Shown here in pieces: positions 9,201-19,012 of a DNA stretch of 64,000 nucleotides. Position 1 is the first letter of the stretch; every line of letters starts with the position of its first letter. The DNA lies in NCBI GenBank assembly GCA_017410265.1, contig JAFQRC010000003.1:1-64000 (forward strand), given 5' to 3'. The notes beneath the pieces are model-generated. The model made no database searches, had not been told where the DNA came from, and saw only the letters and a program-made list of their open reading frames with translations. Source of the stretch: Ruminococcus sp. (GTDB taxonomy: Bacteria > Bacillota > Clostridia > Oscillospirales > Acutalibacteraceae). Both the position numbers and the translations under genes were made by a program.

Positions 9201-10235
9201 CTAGCTTTTTATTTTTGGTTTAGTAATAAGATTGATAAGCAACTCAGCAAGCCAACCAACGAGCACTGAGATACCTAATAATATTAGATAAATATATACT
9301 CTTCTTTCATCGCCGAAAGGCATCAGCTTATATACGCGGATAACCACTACATGCGACACATAGAGGTTGAGTGATATCGATCCGAAAAACGCGAAAACTT
9401 TATTCAGCGGTTTAAAGTTGATAAAATTAAGCACCCAAACGATAACAAATGTAAGCGGAATTCCTCCGACAAGATAAAACCACCTTTTCCACACTCCACT
9501 CAGTACACCGAGTGAAAGCACAAATAACGCTAAAGCGGAAACAACAAAACAAATAAGATAGAGATATTTTGGTGCTGTCTTTTTCTCAAATACAAATTTA
9601 CCAAAATAAGCTCCTAACAAAAACACAGGTAACCTGGTAATTGCTATTTCAACCTTTGCGTAATAATCAGGGTAAATGTACATTATTGAAAGAGTAACGA
9701 GTGCCACAACTAAAAGCATTATTATCAAGCGAACATGTACATTAGAGAATTTAGCTTTAAATAAGAATCCGTAAATATACGGATAAATAACATAAAACAG
9801 AAAAATAGCGGAAACAAACCATATCTGCTGGTCACCTGAAATCCAGAAGTCGAGCAAGGTAAACTTGCTGACAAAGAGCAACAGCGAATCCTTCTGCACT
9901 ATACAAGTGTAAACCCAATATAGCGAAGATATTATAGCAACAGGCCAGAATAGTCGGGCAATTCTTTTTCGCATAAATTCGAATGCATCGCTGTTTCTGT
10001 GATATGAAAAGTACAAAAATATTCCGGAACAAAACAGAAAAATCTCCACACCAATATTACCAAGCCCGATAAGTGTATCAAGAGGCTTCAGAAAATTCGT
10101 ACCTAAAGTGTAGTCAATCCCAAACATAGGATGCGCGTGAAACAGCATTATCCACAAAATACTTATGCCATAAATTTCCGCTTTGTATCTACTTATATCA
10201 ACAAGATTTAATGTCTTGTTTTCTAATTTACTCAT
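9201..10235 (-). CDS. Membrane acyltransferase family 3 protein
   Basis: A 344-aa integral membrane protein with about ten hydrophobic helices. It has the acyltransferase-3 (OafA/YrhL) signature: a catalytic His in helix 1 (LFHAHPMF), [17 protein letters not shown] and a following basic [11 protein letters not shown]. Members transfer acetyl or other acyl groups to cell-surface sugars. The substrate is unknown here and no glycan cluster is adjacent. It lies between radC and uvrB on the same strand with short gaps, so it is probably carried on the same transcript. GAGG precedes the ATG by 7 bases. Confidence 0.8.
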   Translation of the reverse strand: MSKLENKTLNLVDISRYKAEIYGISILWIMLFHAHPMFGIDYTLGTNFLKPLDTLIGLGNIGVEIFLFCSGIFLYFSYHRNSDAFEFMRKRIARLFWPVAIISSLYWVYTCIVQKDSLLLFVSKFTLLDFWISGDQQIWFVSAIFLFYVIYPYIYGFLFKAKFSNVHVRLIIMLLVVALVTLSIMYIYPDYYAKVEIAITRLPVFLLGAYFGKFVFEKKTAPKYLYLICFVVSALALFVLSLGVLSGVWKRWFYLVGGIPLTFVIVWVLNFINFKPLNKVFAFFGSISLNLYVSHVVVIRVYKLMPFGDERRVYIYLILLGISVLVGWLAELLINLITKPKIKS

Positions 10236-10254
10236 AATTAATCCTCACACAAAA

Positions 10255-10959
10255 TTATTCACTATAAAACTGAAATAGTCCCGGTATCGCGTTTGTTTGC
10301 GCTAGCGAAATGCAGTCATTATCGGCAACTATATAATGGTCGAGCAGTGCAACTCCAATAAGACTAAGCGCATTTTTGATATTTATAGTAGCTTCAATAT
10401 CGCCTTTTGACGGTAAAGCAAATCCGCTTGGGTGGTTGTGAGCAATAATCGCTGATTTAGCGTTATAGCGAAGTGCATAGTCAACAATCTTCCTGACAGG
10501 AAGCTCTGTGCTACTAAGAGAACCTTTTGCTACAATACCGCTGAACACTTCTTTACATTTCGAATCAAGTAACATCAGCAAGACATTCTCATTTTCTCTT
10601 CCTATAAACTTTCTGATAATGCTATTGCCAAGTGTTTCATAGTTTACAACTTTATCGCTATTATTATGCTTATCATCTATATATAGTCTGGATAATTCAG
10701 GAATGAGTTTCAAAAGTGTCGCTTGAGTTTCAGTCAATCCGAAATCAAGCAGGGCGTCTAAAGGAGCATCTAAAACGGAAGATATAGAACCAAAAGCATT
10801 AAGCAGGCGATGTGCAAGTTCGCTTGTGTTTTTCATATGAACACAGTAAAACAGTAAGAACTCTAATGCTTCGTGCGTTTCAAAGCTATCAAGACCATTG
10901 AGCTGAAATTTCTTTCTGACCCGCGCTCTATGACCTTCGTGCAAATTATCTGCAGCCAT
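10255..10959 (-). CDS. radC: RadC family JAB-domain protein
   Basis: A 234-aa protein starting MAADNLHEGH, with GAGGAGG just upstream. This rules out the GTG 11 codons earlier. An N-terminal helix-hairpin-helix-like region is followed by the JAB/MPN metalloprotease-like domain with HNHPSG and the downstream D (LLDHYIVAD), which complete the zinc site. RadC proteins were linked to DNA repair, but their biochemical function remains unproven. It is the first gene of the radC-acyltransferase-uvrB-parE-parC series. Confidence 0.9.
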   Translation of the reverse strand: MAADNLHEGHRARVRKKFQLNGLDSFETHEALEFLLFYCVHMKNTSELAHRLLNAFGSISSVLDAPLDALLDFGLTETQATLLKLIPELSRLYIDDKHNNSDKVVNYETLGNSIIRKFIGRENENVLLMLLDSKCKEVFSGIVAKGSLSSTELPVRKIVDYALRYNAKSAIIAHNHPSGFALPSKGDIEATINIKNALSLIGVALLDHYIVADNDCISLAQTNAIPGLFQFYSE

Positions 10960-11102
10960 TATTCTCCCCTCCTCAAAATATCGCAATTTCACATACTAAC
11001 CCAATATATAGAATATTCATATGAATTTTAACACAAGAAGTTGGATTATATATTACTATAAAGAAATTCTAGACAAAATTATAAAAAAATTATAAAAAGA
11101 AA

Positions 11103-11125
11103 AGACCTGAGATAAACTCAGGTCT
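11103..11125 (-). terminator. Terminator at the end of the surface-protein cluster
   Basis: A 9-bp stem (AGACCTGAG/CTCAGGTCT) with a 5-base loop, followed on the minus strand by TTTTCTTTTT. It lies 6 bases after the last gene (signal peptidase) and closes the 20-kb minus-strand cluster. Confidence 0.85.
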
Positions 11126-11131
11126 TAAAAT

Positions 11132-11764
11132 CTATTCGTTTTGATTATCATCATCTTCCGAAGCCAGCTCTTCGGTAGATTTATTATTGTTATTTTCTTT
11201 TTCAGAATTATTTTCAGCATACTCAAGTTCATCTAGCGTCTTGTAAGATACAATAAGAGAAATAAGCTCGTATCCAAACAAAACGACGATTACAAGTATA
11301 AAGACTATCAAGCCGTATGGCTGAAGGAAGAATGTATAAACACTGTCGATAAAAGGAACTTTGCAGACAAACTCGCCCATAAGCTGATCTTCGTACCAAA
11401 GGGGGTCAGGAAGAGCTCCTTCAACGATTCCCTGTGATTCAAAGACATACTTCCCGTCAACCAGCTGAGGTTCTTCTATCATCTTATGTGTGATGAACTT
11501 ATCTGCGAAATCATCGACCTCGCCTTTATATGTAACTATATCGCCTTTGTGTATATCCTCGACATCAGCTTCTCTGACAAGAATGACATCGCCTATCATC
11601 AACTCAGGCTCCATACTTCCCGATGAAACGCGGAATATCTGGTAACCAAACACCGACGGTGCCTCTCCAGAAAGTCGGGCGTTGAACATCACGATAACGA
11701 CTGCAATTAAAATAACAAGCAAAATTGTGCCAAGAATGTTGAATACTTTTTTCAGTTTATTCAC
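11132..11764 (-). CDS. SipW-like (ER-type) signal peptidase I, first copy
   Basis: A 210-aa membrane peptidase. An N-terminal helix (about residues 10-28) is followed by the catalytic serine box SSGSMEPE (Ser50). A histidine stands where bacterial-type enzymes carry lysine (FITHKM, His93), so it belongs to the ER/SipW class. A second helix (about 148-172) and an acidic, Asn-rich cytoplasmic tail complete it. SipW of Bacillus releases TasA-type fibre proteins. Here the enzyme is the last gene of a run of SipW-type substrates, 9 bases after the preceding one. The start is GTG with AAGGTG upstream. A second, divergent copy lies at 27650-28429. Confidence 0.88.
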   Translation of the reverse strand: MNKLKKVFNILGTILLVILIAVVIVMFNARLSGEAPSVFGYQIFRVSSGSMEPELMIGDVILVREADVEDIHKGDIVTYKGEVDDFADKFITHKMIEEPQLVDGKYVFESQGIVEGALPDPLWYEDQLMGEFVCKVPFIDSVYTFFLQPYGLIVFILVIVVLFGYELISLIVSYKTLDELEYAENNSEKENNNNKSTEELASEDDDNQNE

Positions 11765-11773
11765 AGTAACACC

Positions 11774-12355
11774 TTAGCTGTACATCAGATAAACCTGTGA
11801 TGGGTTAAATGTTACTGAGCCTGCATCACATCTGACAAACCATTCTACTATAAGCTGTCCCGGATTCGCATCAGTTTTGATATTCTGAGGAACATAAGCA
11901 TTACGGATAATGTGAATATCAGTTTGTGCAGCAGAATAAGTTCTGCAGGAATTAGTAGGATAAGCAACACATATGCTTGCGCTAGAATTAGCAGCAGGAG
12001 TGAACGACGGTATAAACAGAGAAACAACAGTATCATAGTCTTCACTACTGTTAGTTATAACAGTTTTAAAATACGCATATCCCGGTGTTGATGTATCACC
12101 GGCTGTAGTAGCCGAAACGGTAACATTAGCATTAGCAACAGGAGAAGTTCCGTAAGTGGTTAATTTGTTACCTTTAGTTCCGCTATATGTGGCTATACTA
12201 CAGTTCTGTGCTCTTAATTTAGTATCGTCCTTAAACTCAAGTCCTATACCCTCTTTAACATCAGGTTCAAACCATGAGAAGGAAACGCTGGTCATACCGA
12301 TAACAACTATCAAAACAGCCATAAGTACACAAAGCACTGGTAATATTCTTTTCAT
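11774..12355 (-). CDS. Small secreted protein with SipW-type signal peptide
   Basis: A 193-aa protein. A basic start (MKRILP) and hydrophobic helix end in SVSFSWFEPD (residues 23-32), the [ST]-x-F-[AS]-W-F motif of SipW substrates such as TasA and camelysin. The mature part is beta-rich (AYFKTVITNSSEDYD, QLIVEWFVRCD, YLMYS) with four or five Cys. It resembles a short TasA-like domain and lacks the A-h-R-h and W-h-EG-x-D motifs of its larger neighbours. The SD GGAGG fits the ATG at 12355 better than a GTG three codons earlier. It lies directly upstream of the signal peptidase. Confidence 0.75.
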   Translation of the reverse strand: MKRILPVLCVLMAVLIVVIGMTSVSFSWFEPDVKEGIGLEFKDDTKLRAQNCSIATYSGTKGNKLTTYGTSPVANANVTVSATTAGDTSTPGYAYFKTVITNSSEDYDTVVSLFIPSFTPAANSSASICVAYPTNSCRTYSAAQTDIHIIRNAYVPQNIKTDANPGQLIVEWFVRCDAGSVTFNPSQVYLMYS

Positions 12356-12376
12356 GGTTTTCACCTCCAGTAAAAA

Positions 12377-15300
12377 TTAATAGTCAAAATCAATAAAGCT
12401 ACCTGTGATACCTTCACCTATAGCAGTCGCTTCAAAAACGATATTTCCTATCTCGTCAAATCCATCATTATTCGCAGGAATACCTACTCCAAGTGTTCCG
12501 TATGAATAAATCTCAGTAGAATCATCTACTCCATCAAAGTCATCATAATTATTGGAGAATGTGTTCTTGTTGGAAAGATAGAAGTTAACCTTACTCTGAG
12601 CATTCTGAGGAATAACAGCACGATAGTAATCGGTGTTACCTACTCTTTGCATAGTAACGAAAGTCTTGTTGTTATTACTATTGTCCATAAAGCAGGCACG
12701 GACATTGAACTTAGAAATATCAGAACCCGAGTGGTTATAGAAATATATAACTCTCTCGCCGTTATAGTTGTTAGTACCAAACAAAGTCTTCAATGTCGCT
12801 GTAGCTTTGTGGTTAGCTGAGTCAGATGCTTCAACTTTGAAGTACTTAACACCGTTGTTGATATAGTTTTCTAACAGGAAGCTATTTATATATGCTTCTA
12901 ATGAATCATATTCAGAAATAATAAAGCCTGTAGCCCTGCTAGGAGTGAGTTCTTCATAAGAATTCAGTTGATTAGAATCAGAAATGAAAAGTTTTGCTGC
13001 GTAATTAAGTACTCCACCTTTAACGATAAGGTCAAGCTGGATGTTATTAATTACGGATGATTTGTATATCTTCTGAAGTCCTGTGAAATCTACAATCTCA
13101 AAGCTCTCAACTCTGATGAGATAGTACTTAACAGTAGTTGACACATTAGACTTAACTTCCACTAAAGAATAGCTATAAGTATTCTCGGTTGGTGTGATGT
13201 AAAGCGTACCTTTATTAAACTCGTAGGTAATAGGGTTACCCGAAACGACTCTAGCAGTAAGTATATCGTCACCATAATAGCATGCGTATTCGAATGTAGC
13301 TGCCTCGTCTTTTACAGTAGTACCCTGCTGGATAGAAGTCGCTCTGTCCTTTGCAACATAGTCTGAATAAACAAACTTCCATTCAGTAAGAGTGCCATTA
13401 TTATTCCAGAACGCGTTATTCTCACTCGGCACAGCAGCCTGGTTTGTTTTCTGACTAGTGTTGGATTTATTGTAGAATGTCACATACTTTGCACTGAACG
13501 GAATATCAGCGTAGTAAACGCGCTGGTTCATATCGTTAGTATATTTGTATGTCATTACAATACTGTTGCTTGTAAGATTAGTGTCACCACTTGTTACAGA
13601 AGGGTGAACAGAAACATTGTTATCTCCCCAAGAAGCGTTATCTGTAAAGAAGATTCGGCGTGTACCGTATTCTGTGCCCTGTGTATCCTCATTAAAAGTA
13701 AACTTTGAATCAACAGTAATAGTAGCGGTAGCAGTGGAATCTTGGTAAATCCTGAATGTTGAACCATCAGTTGTGCCGATAGACGCATTGTTTACGAGGA
13801 CATTATTAAGTACAGCACTTGTGTGGTCAGGTTTAACATTAACCGTAAGCTGTGTACCATAGCCGACGGAATCGCCATTGAAGTAGTAGTTACCTAGGTT
13901 ATCAGTTACATAAACCGAACCATACTGTGGCTGAACCATATAAATCTTAGGATTCTCAACAAACTTAACGGTATAAGTCTTATTCTGCCCTGTAAGCACA
14001 ACGCTAAAGGTCGCTTTACCATCTGTACTGATTGTAGCGCTGACATTATTACCGCTGACTAAAGCGTAGCAATTCTCAGGCGGAGTGATAACAACCTCTG
14101 CAGTTGCACCGTAGTTGAGCGGTTTAGGTGTACCGAAAGCTACTGCAGAACCATCAATCGTCATCGAGCCACCTGTAGTAACAGAAGATGTATTATCAAC
14201 ATTAACGGTTACTGTCTTGTTAGCAGTGAGAGTAGCTGTAACAGCACCGACATTTGCGGTTACATTGTTCTTAGTACCTGTTGCTGTAGACGCAGATATA
14301 GCACCCATTGTAACACCTGACATAGTCTGAACATAGTAGCCTGTATTCGGTGTAACAGAGTAAGATATATTTGTACCGTAGTCAATATAATAAGTACCGG
14401 TTGTAGAAACCGTGGTCTCTAAACCTTCACTATAATACTTGAAACTGAATGACGAAGCATTTGTCGGCAACTTTGGCTGTGCATAAGGCTTAACCGCTAT
14501 GCTATACTCGATAGTAACATCGCCTTTAACATGTTCAAGGACTAATTCATCAGTCAAATTGCCATTTAAGTTATTGACGCTCCAGATAGTTGTGCCGTCG
14601 TCTACAGTGATATATTCAAAGTAGCGTGTATTAGTACGCGAAATTGAAAGTGTCAGCGGACTGTTAGATAAAATCTTGTTATTGGTTATAGTAGTACCGT
14701 CTGTCTTGAGAGTAACCGCTGTACTTGACAACGAGCCTTTATTAGTAACAGTGATATCATAGTAAACAGTACTTTGTGTAACTGTGACAATCTGAGAGGT
14801 TGAGTAAACAGTTTCACCTGTTTTAGTGTTAGTTGTCTTAACTCTGAAATAATATGTACCTGTAGTATTAGGTGTCCATGTTGAGCCGGTGATACCAGAG
14901 AAAGTACTGTTATCTGTGCTGACCTGATAAGTCTGAGTAATATAGGCCTTTTCAGCGTCAGCAACACCGTTTACATACGCACCTGATAAAGTCAAGGTGT
15001 CAGCGTCTGTGATTGAGTTTGAGCTTACGCTGAAACCGGTATTCGCAGCGTTTAAGTGACTGAACACCATATAATGAGCAGTTGAGCTGATATTATTCGT
15101 TGAATAATATCCTTCTGTGTATGCCTTAGCATATACTGTATACGACTGATCGACTCCCTTTGTTGAAAGTGAGGGACTGAATGTTTTAGTCGTAGAATAT
15201 GTACCATTTGAAGTTGTAGAATAATGAGCTGTTGCGCCAGTTACTACTGTTGCATTTGCAGTAAGAGTAAACCCACCATTTTCAAATACGATATACGGAT

Positions 15301-16585
15301 TTGATGAAGTACCAGTGCCATTTGTACCCGAAACCACATTAGAACCCGTTAATGTAAGAGCTGATGGCGCATTTGGTCTGAAGTAAGCTTTTACAGTAGC
15401 ACCGTTTGCTGTTGGTGTGAGTGTAGTAGAGGCAGATGTTGTTGAACCAATTGTAGCCTTTGTAAGACCGCTCCATGCAGCAAAGGTATAGCCAGTACTT
15501 GGTGTCGCTTCAATAGACACACTACTGCCAGCTTTTACTGAACCGCTAGTTGGAGAAACGGTACCTCCGTAGCCATGAGTAACTGTGTATGTGTACTTCT
15601 GTTCTTCAACTTTAACATAAATTGTGTTAGAAGTTTTATAAGACGATGAGTAATTCGAGGTAGAACCTTCATAACACCAAGCATAACCCGTATAGGTTGT
15701 AGTGCCCTCAGTAGTGCTTGCAGTGTATGATTTCGTATATGTATTGGAAGTGCCCGACGAAGCTTTAGACGAAGAGCTGTTGATATTCCAACCAAAACCT
15801 TCCATACCAGCGTCATCTTTTGTCGCAGTAAGTTTAATTGAAAACGATGCACCAGGACGAACGATATAAGGGTCAGCGTTGGTACCAGAACCGCTGACTG
15901 CATTTGTTACAGAAGCTGTGACAGATGATGGTGGAACTGCATAAATCTTTGAACTTCTACTTGTACCACCAGCTGTAAATCCATAATAACAGTTTGAAGT
16001 TTCAGAAAAAACAAGGTCACCGGTCTGATTCCAAATATTCTCGAAAGGACCACCAATTGCAGAGTTACGAGTGAAAATAACATTAGTATATGTACCTGCG
16101 TTAGTAACTTTCGCACGGTAAATAGCACCACTCGCACCGGCAGTACCTTCATACAGTTCAAATAAATACGAATGAGTTCCTGCGGTTCCCCCCCACATAT
16201 AAGCGTACGCATAAGAATTATTTAAAATCCATGTTGTTGAACCCCAGCCTGATGGAACAAAGTTTTGTAAATAGATATATTCACCAGATACATAAGTTCT
16301 TGTTGCAGCAGTAGTAGTAACATCAACATTAGCTTTTGTATCAGCTAAATCATTCTTGTTGTTCTGCTTCACAGCGACTGTCTGTATATCAGCAACGAGA
16401 GAGCCACTTTCCCCTGTGTTATCTGATACAAATGCAGAGAAGGTTGTTGAAACTAAACCTAAAATAAGCAGAACGAGTAAAGCGAACACAGTGATGTTAC
16501 GCTGTAATGCTAAAGCTTTCATTCGCTTTTTCTCTTTGATTTGTGCTTTGATTTGTGCCTTTGTAAGCTTTTTATTATGGCTCAT
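12377..16585 (-). CDS. Giant 1402-aa secreted protein with starch-binding-like and InlB-like repeat modules
   Basis: The N-terminus has a Lys-rich helix and a membrane segment ending TTFSAFVSD (residues 47-55), a SipW-type signal variant. A starch-binding-like module follows at about 100-202 (YIYLQNFVPSGW, AYAYMWGG, TNVIFTR, NIWNQTGDL). An InlB-type B-repeat is near 330-405 (GYGGTVSPTSG, STGYTFAAWSG) with further bacterial Ig/InlB-like repeats rich in Thr, Ser and Asn. Two more CBM26-like modules follow (IFFTDNASWGD near 975; VIYFYNHSGSD near 1270). There is no LPXTG, dockerin or cell-wall repeat, so the anchoring mode is unknown. Module limits are estimates. It is the largest product of the cluster and probably contacts substrate. 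Confidence 0.75.
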   Translation of the reverse strand: MSHNKKLTKAQIKAQIKEKKRMKALALQRNITVFALLVLLILGLVSTTFSAFVSDNTGESGSLVADIQTVAVKQNNKNDLADTKANVDVTTTAATRTYVSGEYIYLQNFVPSGWGSTTWILNNSYAYAYMWGGTAGTHSYLFELYEGTAGASGAIYRAKVTNAGTYTNVIFTRNSAIGGPFENIWNQTGDLVFSETSNCYYGFTAGGTSRSSKIYAVPPSSVTASVTNAVSGSGTNADPYIVRPGASFSIKLTATKDDAGMEGFGWNINSSSSKASSGTSNTYTKSYTASTTEGTTTYTGYAWCYEGSTSNYSSSYKTSNTIYVKVEEQKYTYTVTHGYGGTVSPTSGSVKAGSSVSIEATPSTGYTFAAWSGLTKATIGSTTSASTTLTPTANGATVKAYFRPNAPSALTLTGSNVVSGTNGTGTSSNPYIVFENGGFTLTANATVVTGATAHYSTTSNGTYSTTKTFSPSLSTKGVDQSYTVYAKAYTEGYYSTNNISSTAHYMVFSHLNAANTGFSVSSNSITDADTLTLSGAYVNGVADAEKAYITQTYQVSTDNSTFSGITGSTWTPNTTGTYYFRVKTTNTKTGETVYSTSQIVTVTQSTVYYDITVTNKGSLSSTAVTLKTDGTTITNNKILSNSPLTLSISRTNTRYFEYITVDDGTTIWSVNNLNGNLTDELVLEHVKGDVTIEYSIAVKPYAQPKLPTNASSFSFKYYSEGLETTVSTTGTYYIDYGTNISYSVTPNTGYYVQTMSGVTMGAISASTATGTKNNVTANVGAVTATLTANKTVTVNVDNTSSVTTGGSMTIDGSAVAFGTPKPLNYGATAEVVITPPENCYALVSGNNVSATISTDGKATFSVVLTGQNKTYTVKFVENPKIYMVQPQYGSVYVTDNLGNYYFNGDSVGYGTQLTVNVKPDHTSAVLNNVLVNNASIGTTDGSTFRIYQDSTATATITVDSKFTFNEDTQGTEYGTRRIFFTDNASWGDNNVSVHPSVTSGDTNLTSNSIVMTYKYTNDMNQRVYYADIPFSAKYVTFYNKSNTSQKTNQAAVPSENNAFWNNNGTLTEWKFVYSDYVAKDRATSIQQGTTVKDEAATFEYACYYGDDILTARVVSGNPITYEFNKGTLYITPTENTYSYSLVEVKSNVSTTVKYYLIRVESFEIVDFTGLQKIYKSSVINNIQLDLIVKGGVLNYAAKLFISDSNQLNSYEELTPSRATGFIISEYDSLEAYINSFLLENYINNGVKYFKVEASDSANHKATATLKTLFGTNNYNGERVIYFYNHSGSDISKFNVRACFMDNSNNNKTFVTMQRVGNTDYYRAVIPQNAQSKVNFYLSNKNTFSNNYDDFDGVDDSTEIYSYGTLGVGIPANNDGFDEIGNIVFEATAIGEGITGSFIDFDY

Positions 16586-16622
16586 TTCAACACCTCCTTA
16601 TAGTAAATTTGTAATAAATATA

Positions 16623-16678
16623 GCAATCCCTCCGTCAAAATCGGAGATTTTGCCACCTCCCTTTATACAAGGGAGGCA
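16623..16678 (-). repeat. Dispersed intergenic hairpin repeat, copy 1
   Basis: GCAATCCCTCC ... ACAAGGGAGGC with an internal CCTCCCTTTATACAAGGGAGG hairpin and a second stem (TCAAAATC/GATTTTG). The same family recurs at 27418-27516 and as a short form at 28468-28488. Such elements are common between genes in Ruminococcaceae genomes. It occupies the gap between two surface-protein genes and may form a hairpin in the mRNA. Confidence 0.7.
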
Positions 16679-16684
16679 TAATAA

Positions 16685-18979
16685 TTATTCTGTGATGTTG
16701 AAGTAAATACCATTAGCTAAATCATGACCATATGTAAAAACAGCCTCGTTAACACCTGGTCCAGTATATGCTGTCCAACGGTAATTTATCGTAGTCACCG
16801 TTGAATCAAAATCATTTGTATACCAACGATAGTTGTCGAGTTCGTTCATTTCAAAATACGTTGTACCGCCGTCGACTGAATACTCAAGTTTTGAGTTTTC
16901 AACACTTGATAAAACATCATTTACTACATTATCTGCAGAGCCGTCAACAACAACTGCAATGTGCCACTGACCAAGTGAAGTCGTAGCAGCCATATCGGTA
17001 GCATAGAATATAGAGCTTCCGTTTCGTGCTACAGCAGCAGTACCAGAGTTCCATGTGCCAGCATTGCTTGTGCTTGTTAATCTACTAAATCGTTGGAAAG
17101 AAATATAATTACTAGTGGTTGTGCCACTATCTTTCGGAACAAAAGCACCCCAAGTAAGTGCGTTTTTATGTTTAGTCATATAATAGTAACGGCGTGTGCC
17201 ATTAATAATAGCGCTGACCTTATATCTCAAGTCTTTATTCATAGATGCATCTACAAGCTCGGTTGAGAACAGAATCTGCTCAGTTTGCATCCATGTTCCA
17301 ACGCCGGCAGCTTTTGACTGAGAACTAACTAAACCTGTACCCTCGTAACCGAGAGCAGTATAGATTTTCACATCATCGTCATAATATGATTCCGAGTTAG
17401 AAGCTGTCCACTGAACTTTAATTGTTGTATCAGTGTAAGAATCAGTAGATGTGAATGAGTAAATAGGAGTTTCGTTGTCTTCAAACACTTCAAAATAGCC
17501 TTTGAATGTATCAGTTGCTGCATCATAATACATACGAGTAGCTTTAGCTGAAGCGGTAGTAGAATCAGAGAGATAAAGCCTGTTTTGTGTAATCTCTCTG
17601 TTCTCTCCTGCCCTCGTTATAAACTGATAGCCGTATGCGTTATAGTCTTCGTCAGTCGCAGACGATGTCTGGTCTTTAAACTGGAATAATTCGATATCTG
17701 TATCATCCCATACACCGTAACCAACATTTCCTGTGTTATTCTTCAGCACACTTAAAGCTTTGAAGATATAAACATCACCGTCATTTACAGCAGGAGCAGT
17801 TATAGGCCATTTGTATTGCTCGTTTTTAACACCTGTGCCTGCGTTATATGTACCATAGAAGAAGTAGCCGTCAGCTGGATTTGTTGCAAGATGTTTTCTC
17901 ATATCGTCAGAGATACGAGGAGTTGCCTCTCCCTCATCAGATGCTGTAACCCAACGCGTCGCCTCCGTCTGAGAGTCAATCGTGGTCATAGGAACGACTG
18001 ATATAGTCGTGCCTTCCTTATAATAGAAGTAAAGGCTCTTTGTCTGATCTTCCTGAGTGACATGATGACCTTCAAAACCTTCTTTAGTGCTGAAGGTATA
18101 GTCATCAAAGAAGAAAGTCTGGAAGTTAGAAGCAGCGTTAACAAACTGGAGGTTGATTTTCACAGTACAGCCGAGAAGTGCAGTTTTCTGAGCTGCTGTA
18201 AGAGCTGCAAACTGTGCATCTTTCTCCTCGAACCAGATTTTGACATTAACTTTTGTATCATCGCCACCACCTGTTGTTGAGAACACAAACAAGTTGGCGT
18301 TTGTATTAGTCTGGTAATTATATTCACTACCATTAGAAAGTCCGGTTGAAGTTATACTTTTAGTACCTCCGGCTTTTGTATTAACAGCATTATATGTTTT
18401 CGAATCAATAGAGTAAATACGGGTATTTGAAGAAGTTGTACCAGCTGTTACTGAAACACGCATTGCCTTCTCAGCTATAACAAGCATCTCATCTGTGACA
18501 TCAGGATTATCGGATGTGACATCAAAGATATCAGCTTTATTGAAATAATAGTTATATGACTTAGCGGTTTCATTGTGAACCTGAAAGTCGATATTGTAAT
18601 AGCTGGTATTATAGTCAGTAGTATCGCCAAGACGATATGTAGCAGCTCCATCTTTCTTAAAATAGAAGTTCTTAGCATCAGGTGTTGAAGCCTGAGCCAG
18701 CTGATAAAGCGCTGTTGGTCTGAAATATGTGGAGAGATCCACCATATTTGTCGCACCATCTTTAACATCAAAGCGATAATTAATATTAGAATTAATAGGA
18801 AGGTCTTCACCTTTGATTTTAAGCGAGGATGATGACTCAATCCAACTGAATGTGGTAATACAAAGTAAAATAATACACTCAACAAGTGCCACGATAGAGA
18901 GTATTGAATTTTTATTTTTGCCTTTAAAAAGCTTTTCAGTAAGATTATAATTTCTGAGTTTATCTATAATAACTTTCAT
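16685..18979 (-). CDS. Secreted TasA-like domain protein, 764 aa
   Basis: A cytoplasmic basic tail, a membrane helix and the SipW motif TTFSWIESS (residues 42-50). The N-terminal 300 residues carry the domain shared within this cluster: YYNIDFQVHN, KAMRVSV, and KVNVKIWFEEKD as a degenerate form of the W-h-EG-x-D motif. The remaining 450 residues are beta-rich with repeated short strands and Thr/Ser turns (RLYLSDSTTA, NSKLEYSVDGGTTYF). No certain CBM could be delimited, although the C-terminal part resembles the sandwich modules of its neighbours. SD AAGGAGGTG. Cell-surface localisation is inferred from the signal. Confidence 0.7.
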   Translation of the reverse strand: MKVIIDKLRNYNLTEKLFKGKNKNSILSIVALVECIILLCITTFSWIESSSSLKIKGEDLPINSNINYRFDVKDGATNMVDLSTYFRPTALYQLAQASTPDAKNFYFKKDGAATYRLGDTTDYNTSYYNIDFQVHNETAKSYNYYFNKADIFDVTSDNPDVTDEMLVIAEKAMRVSVTAGTTSSNTRIYSIDSKTYNAVNTKAGGTKSITSTGLSNGSEYNYQTNTNANLFVFSTTGGGDDTKVNVKIWFEEKDAQFAALTAAQKTALLGCTVKINLQFVNAASNFQTFFFDDYTFSTKEGFEGHHVTQEDQTKSLYFYYKEGTTISVVPMTTIDSQTEATRWVTASDEGEATPRISDDMRKHLATNPADGYFFYGTYNAGTGVKNEQYKWPITAPAVNDGDVYIFKALSVLKNNTGNVGYGVWDDTDIELFQFKDQTSSATDEDYNAYGYQFITRAGENREITQNRLYLSDSTTASAKATRMYYDAATDTFKGYFEVFEDNETPIYSFTSTDSYTDTTIKVQWTASNSESYYDDDVKIYTALGYEGTGLVSSQSKAAGVGTWMQTEQILFSTELVDASMNKDLRYKVSAIINGTRRYYYMTKHKNALTWGAFVPKDSGTTTSNYISFQRFSRLTSTSNAGTWNSGTAAVARNGSSIFYATDMAATTSLGQWHIAVVVDGSADNVVNDVLSSVENSKLEYSVDGGTTYFEMNELDNYRWYTNDFDSTVTTINYRWTAYTGPGVNEAVFTYGHDLANGIYFNITE

Positions 18980-19012
18980 CGTGACACCTCCTTTTTAGTG
19001 TATTTAAATTAA

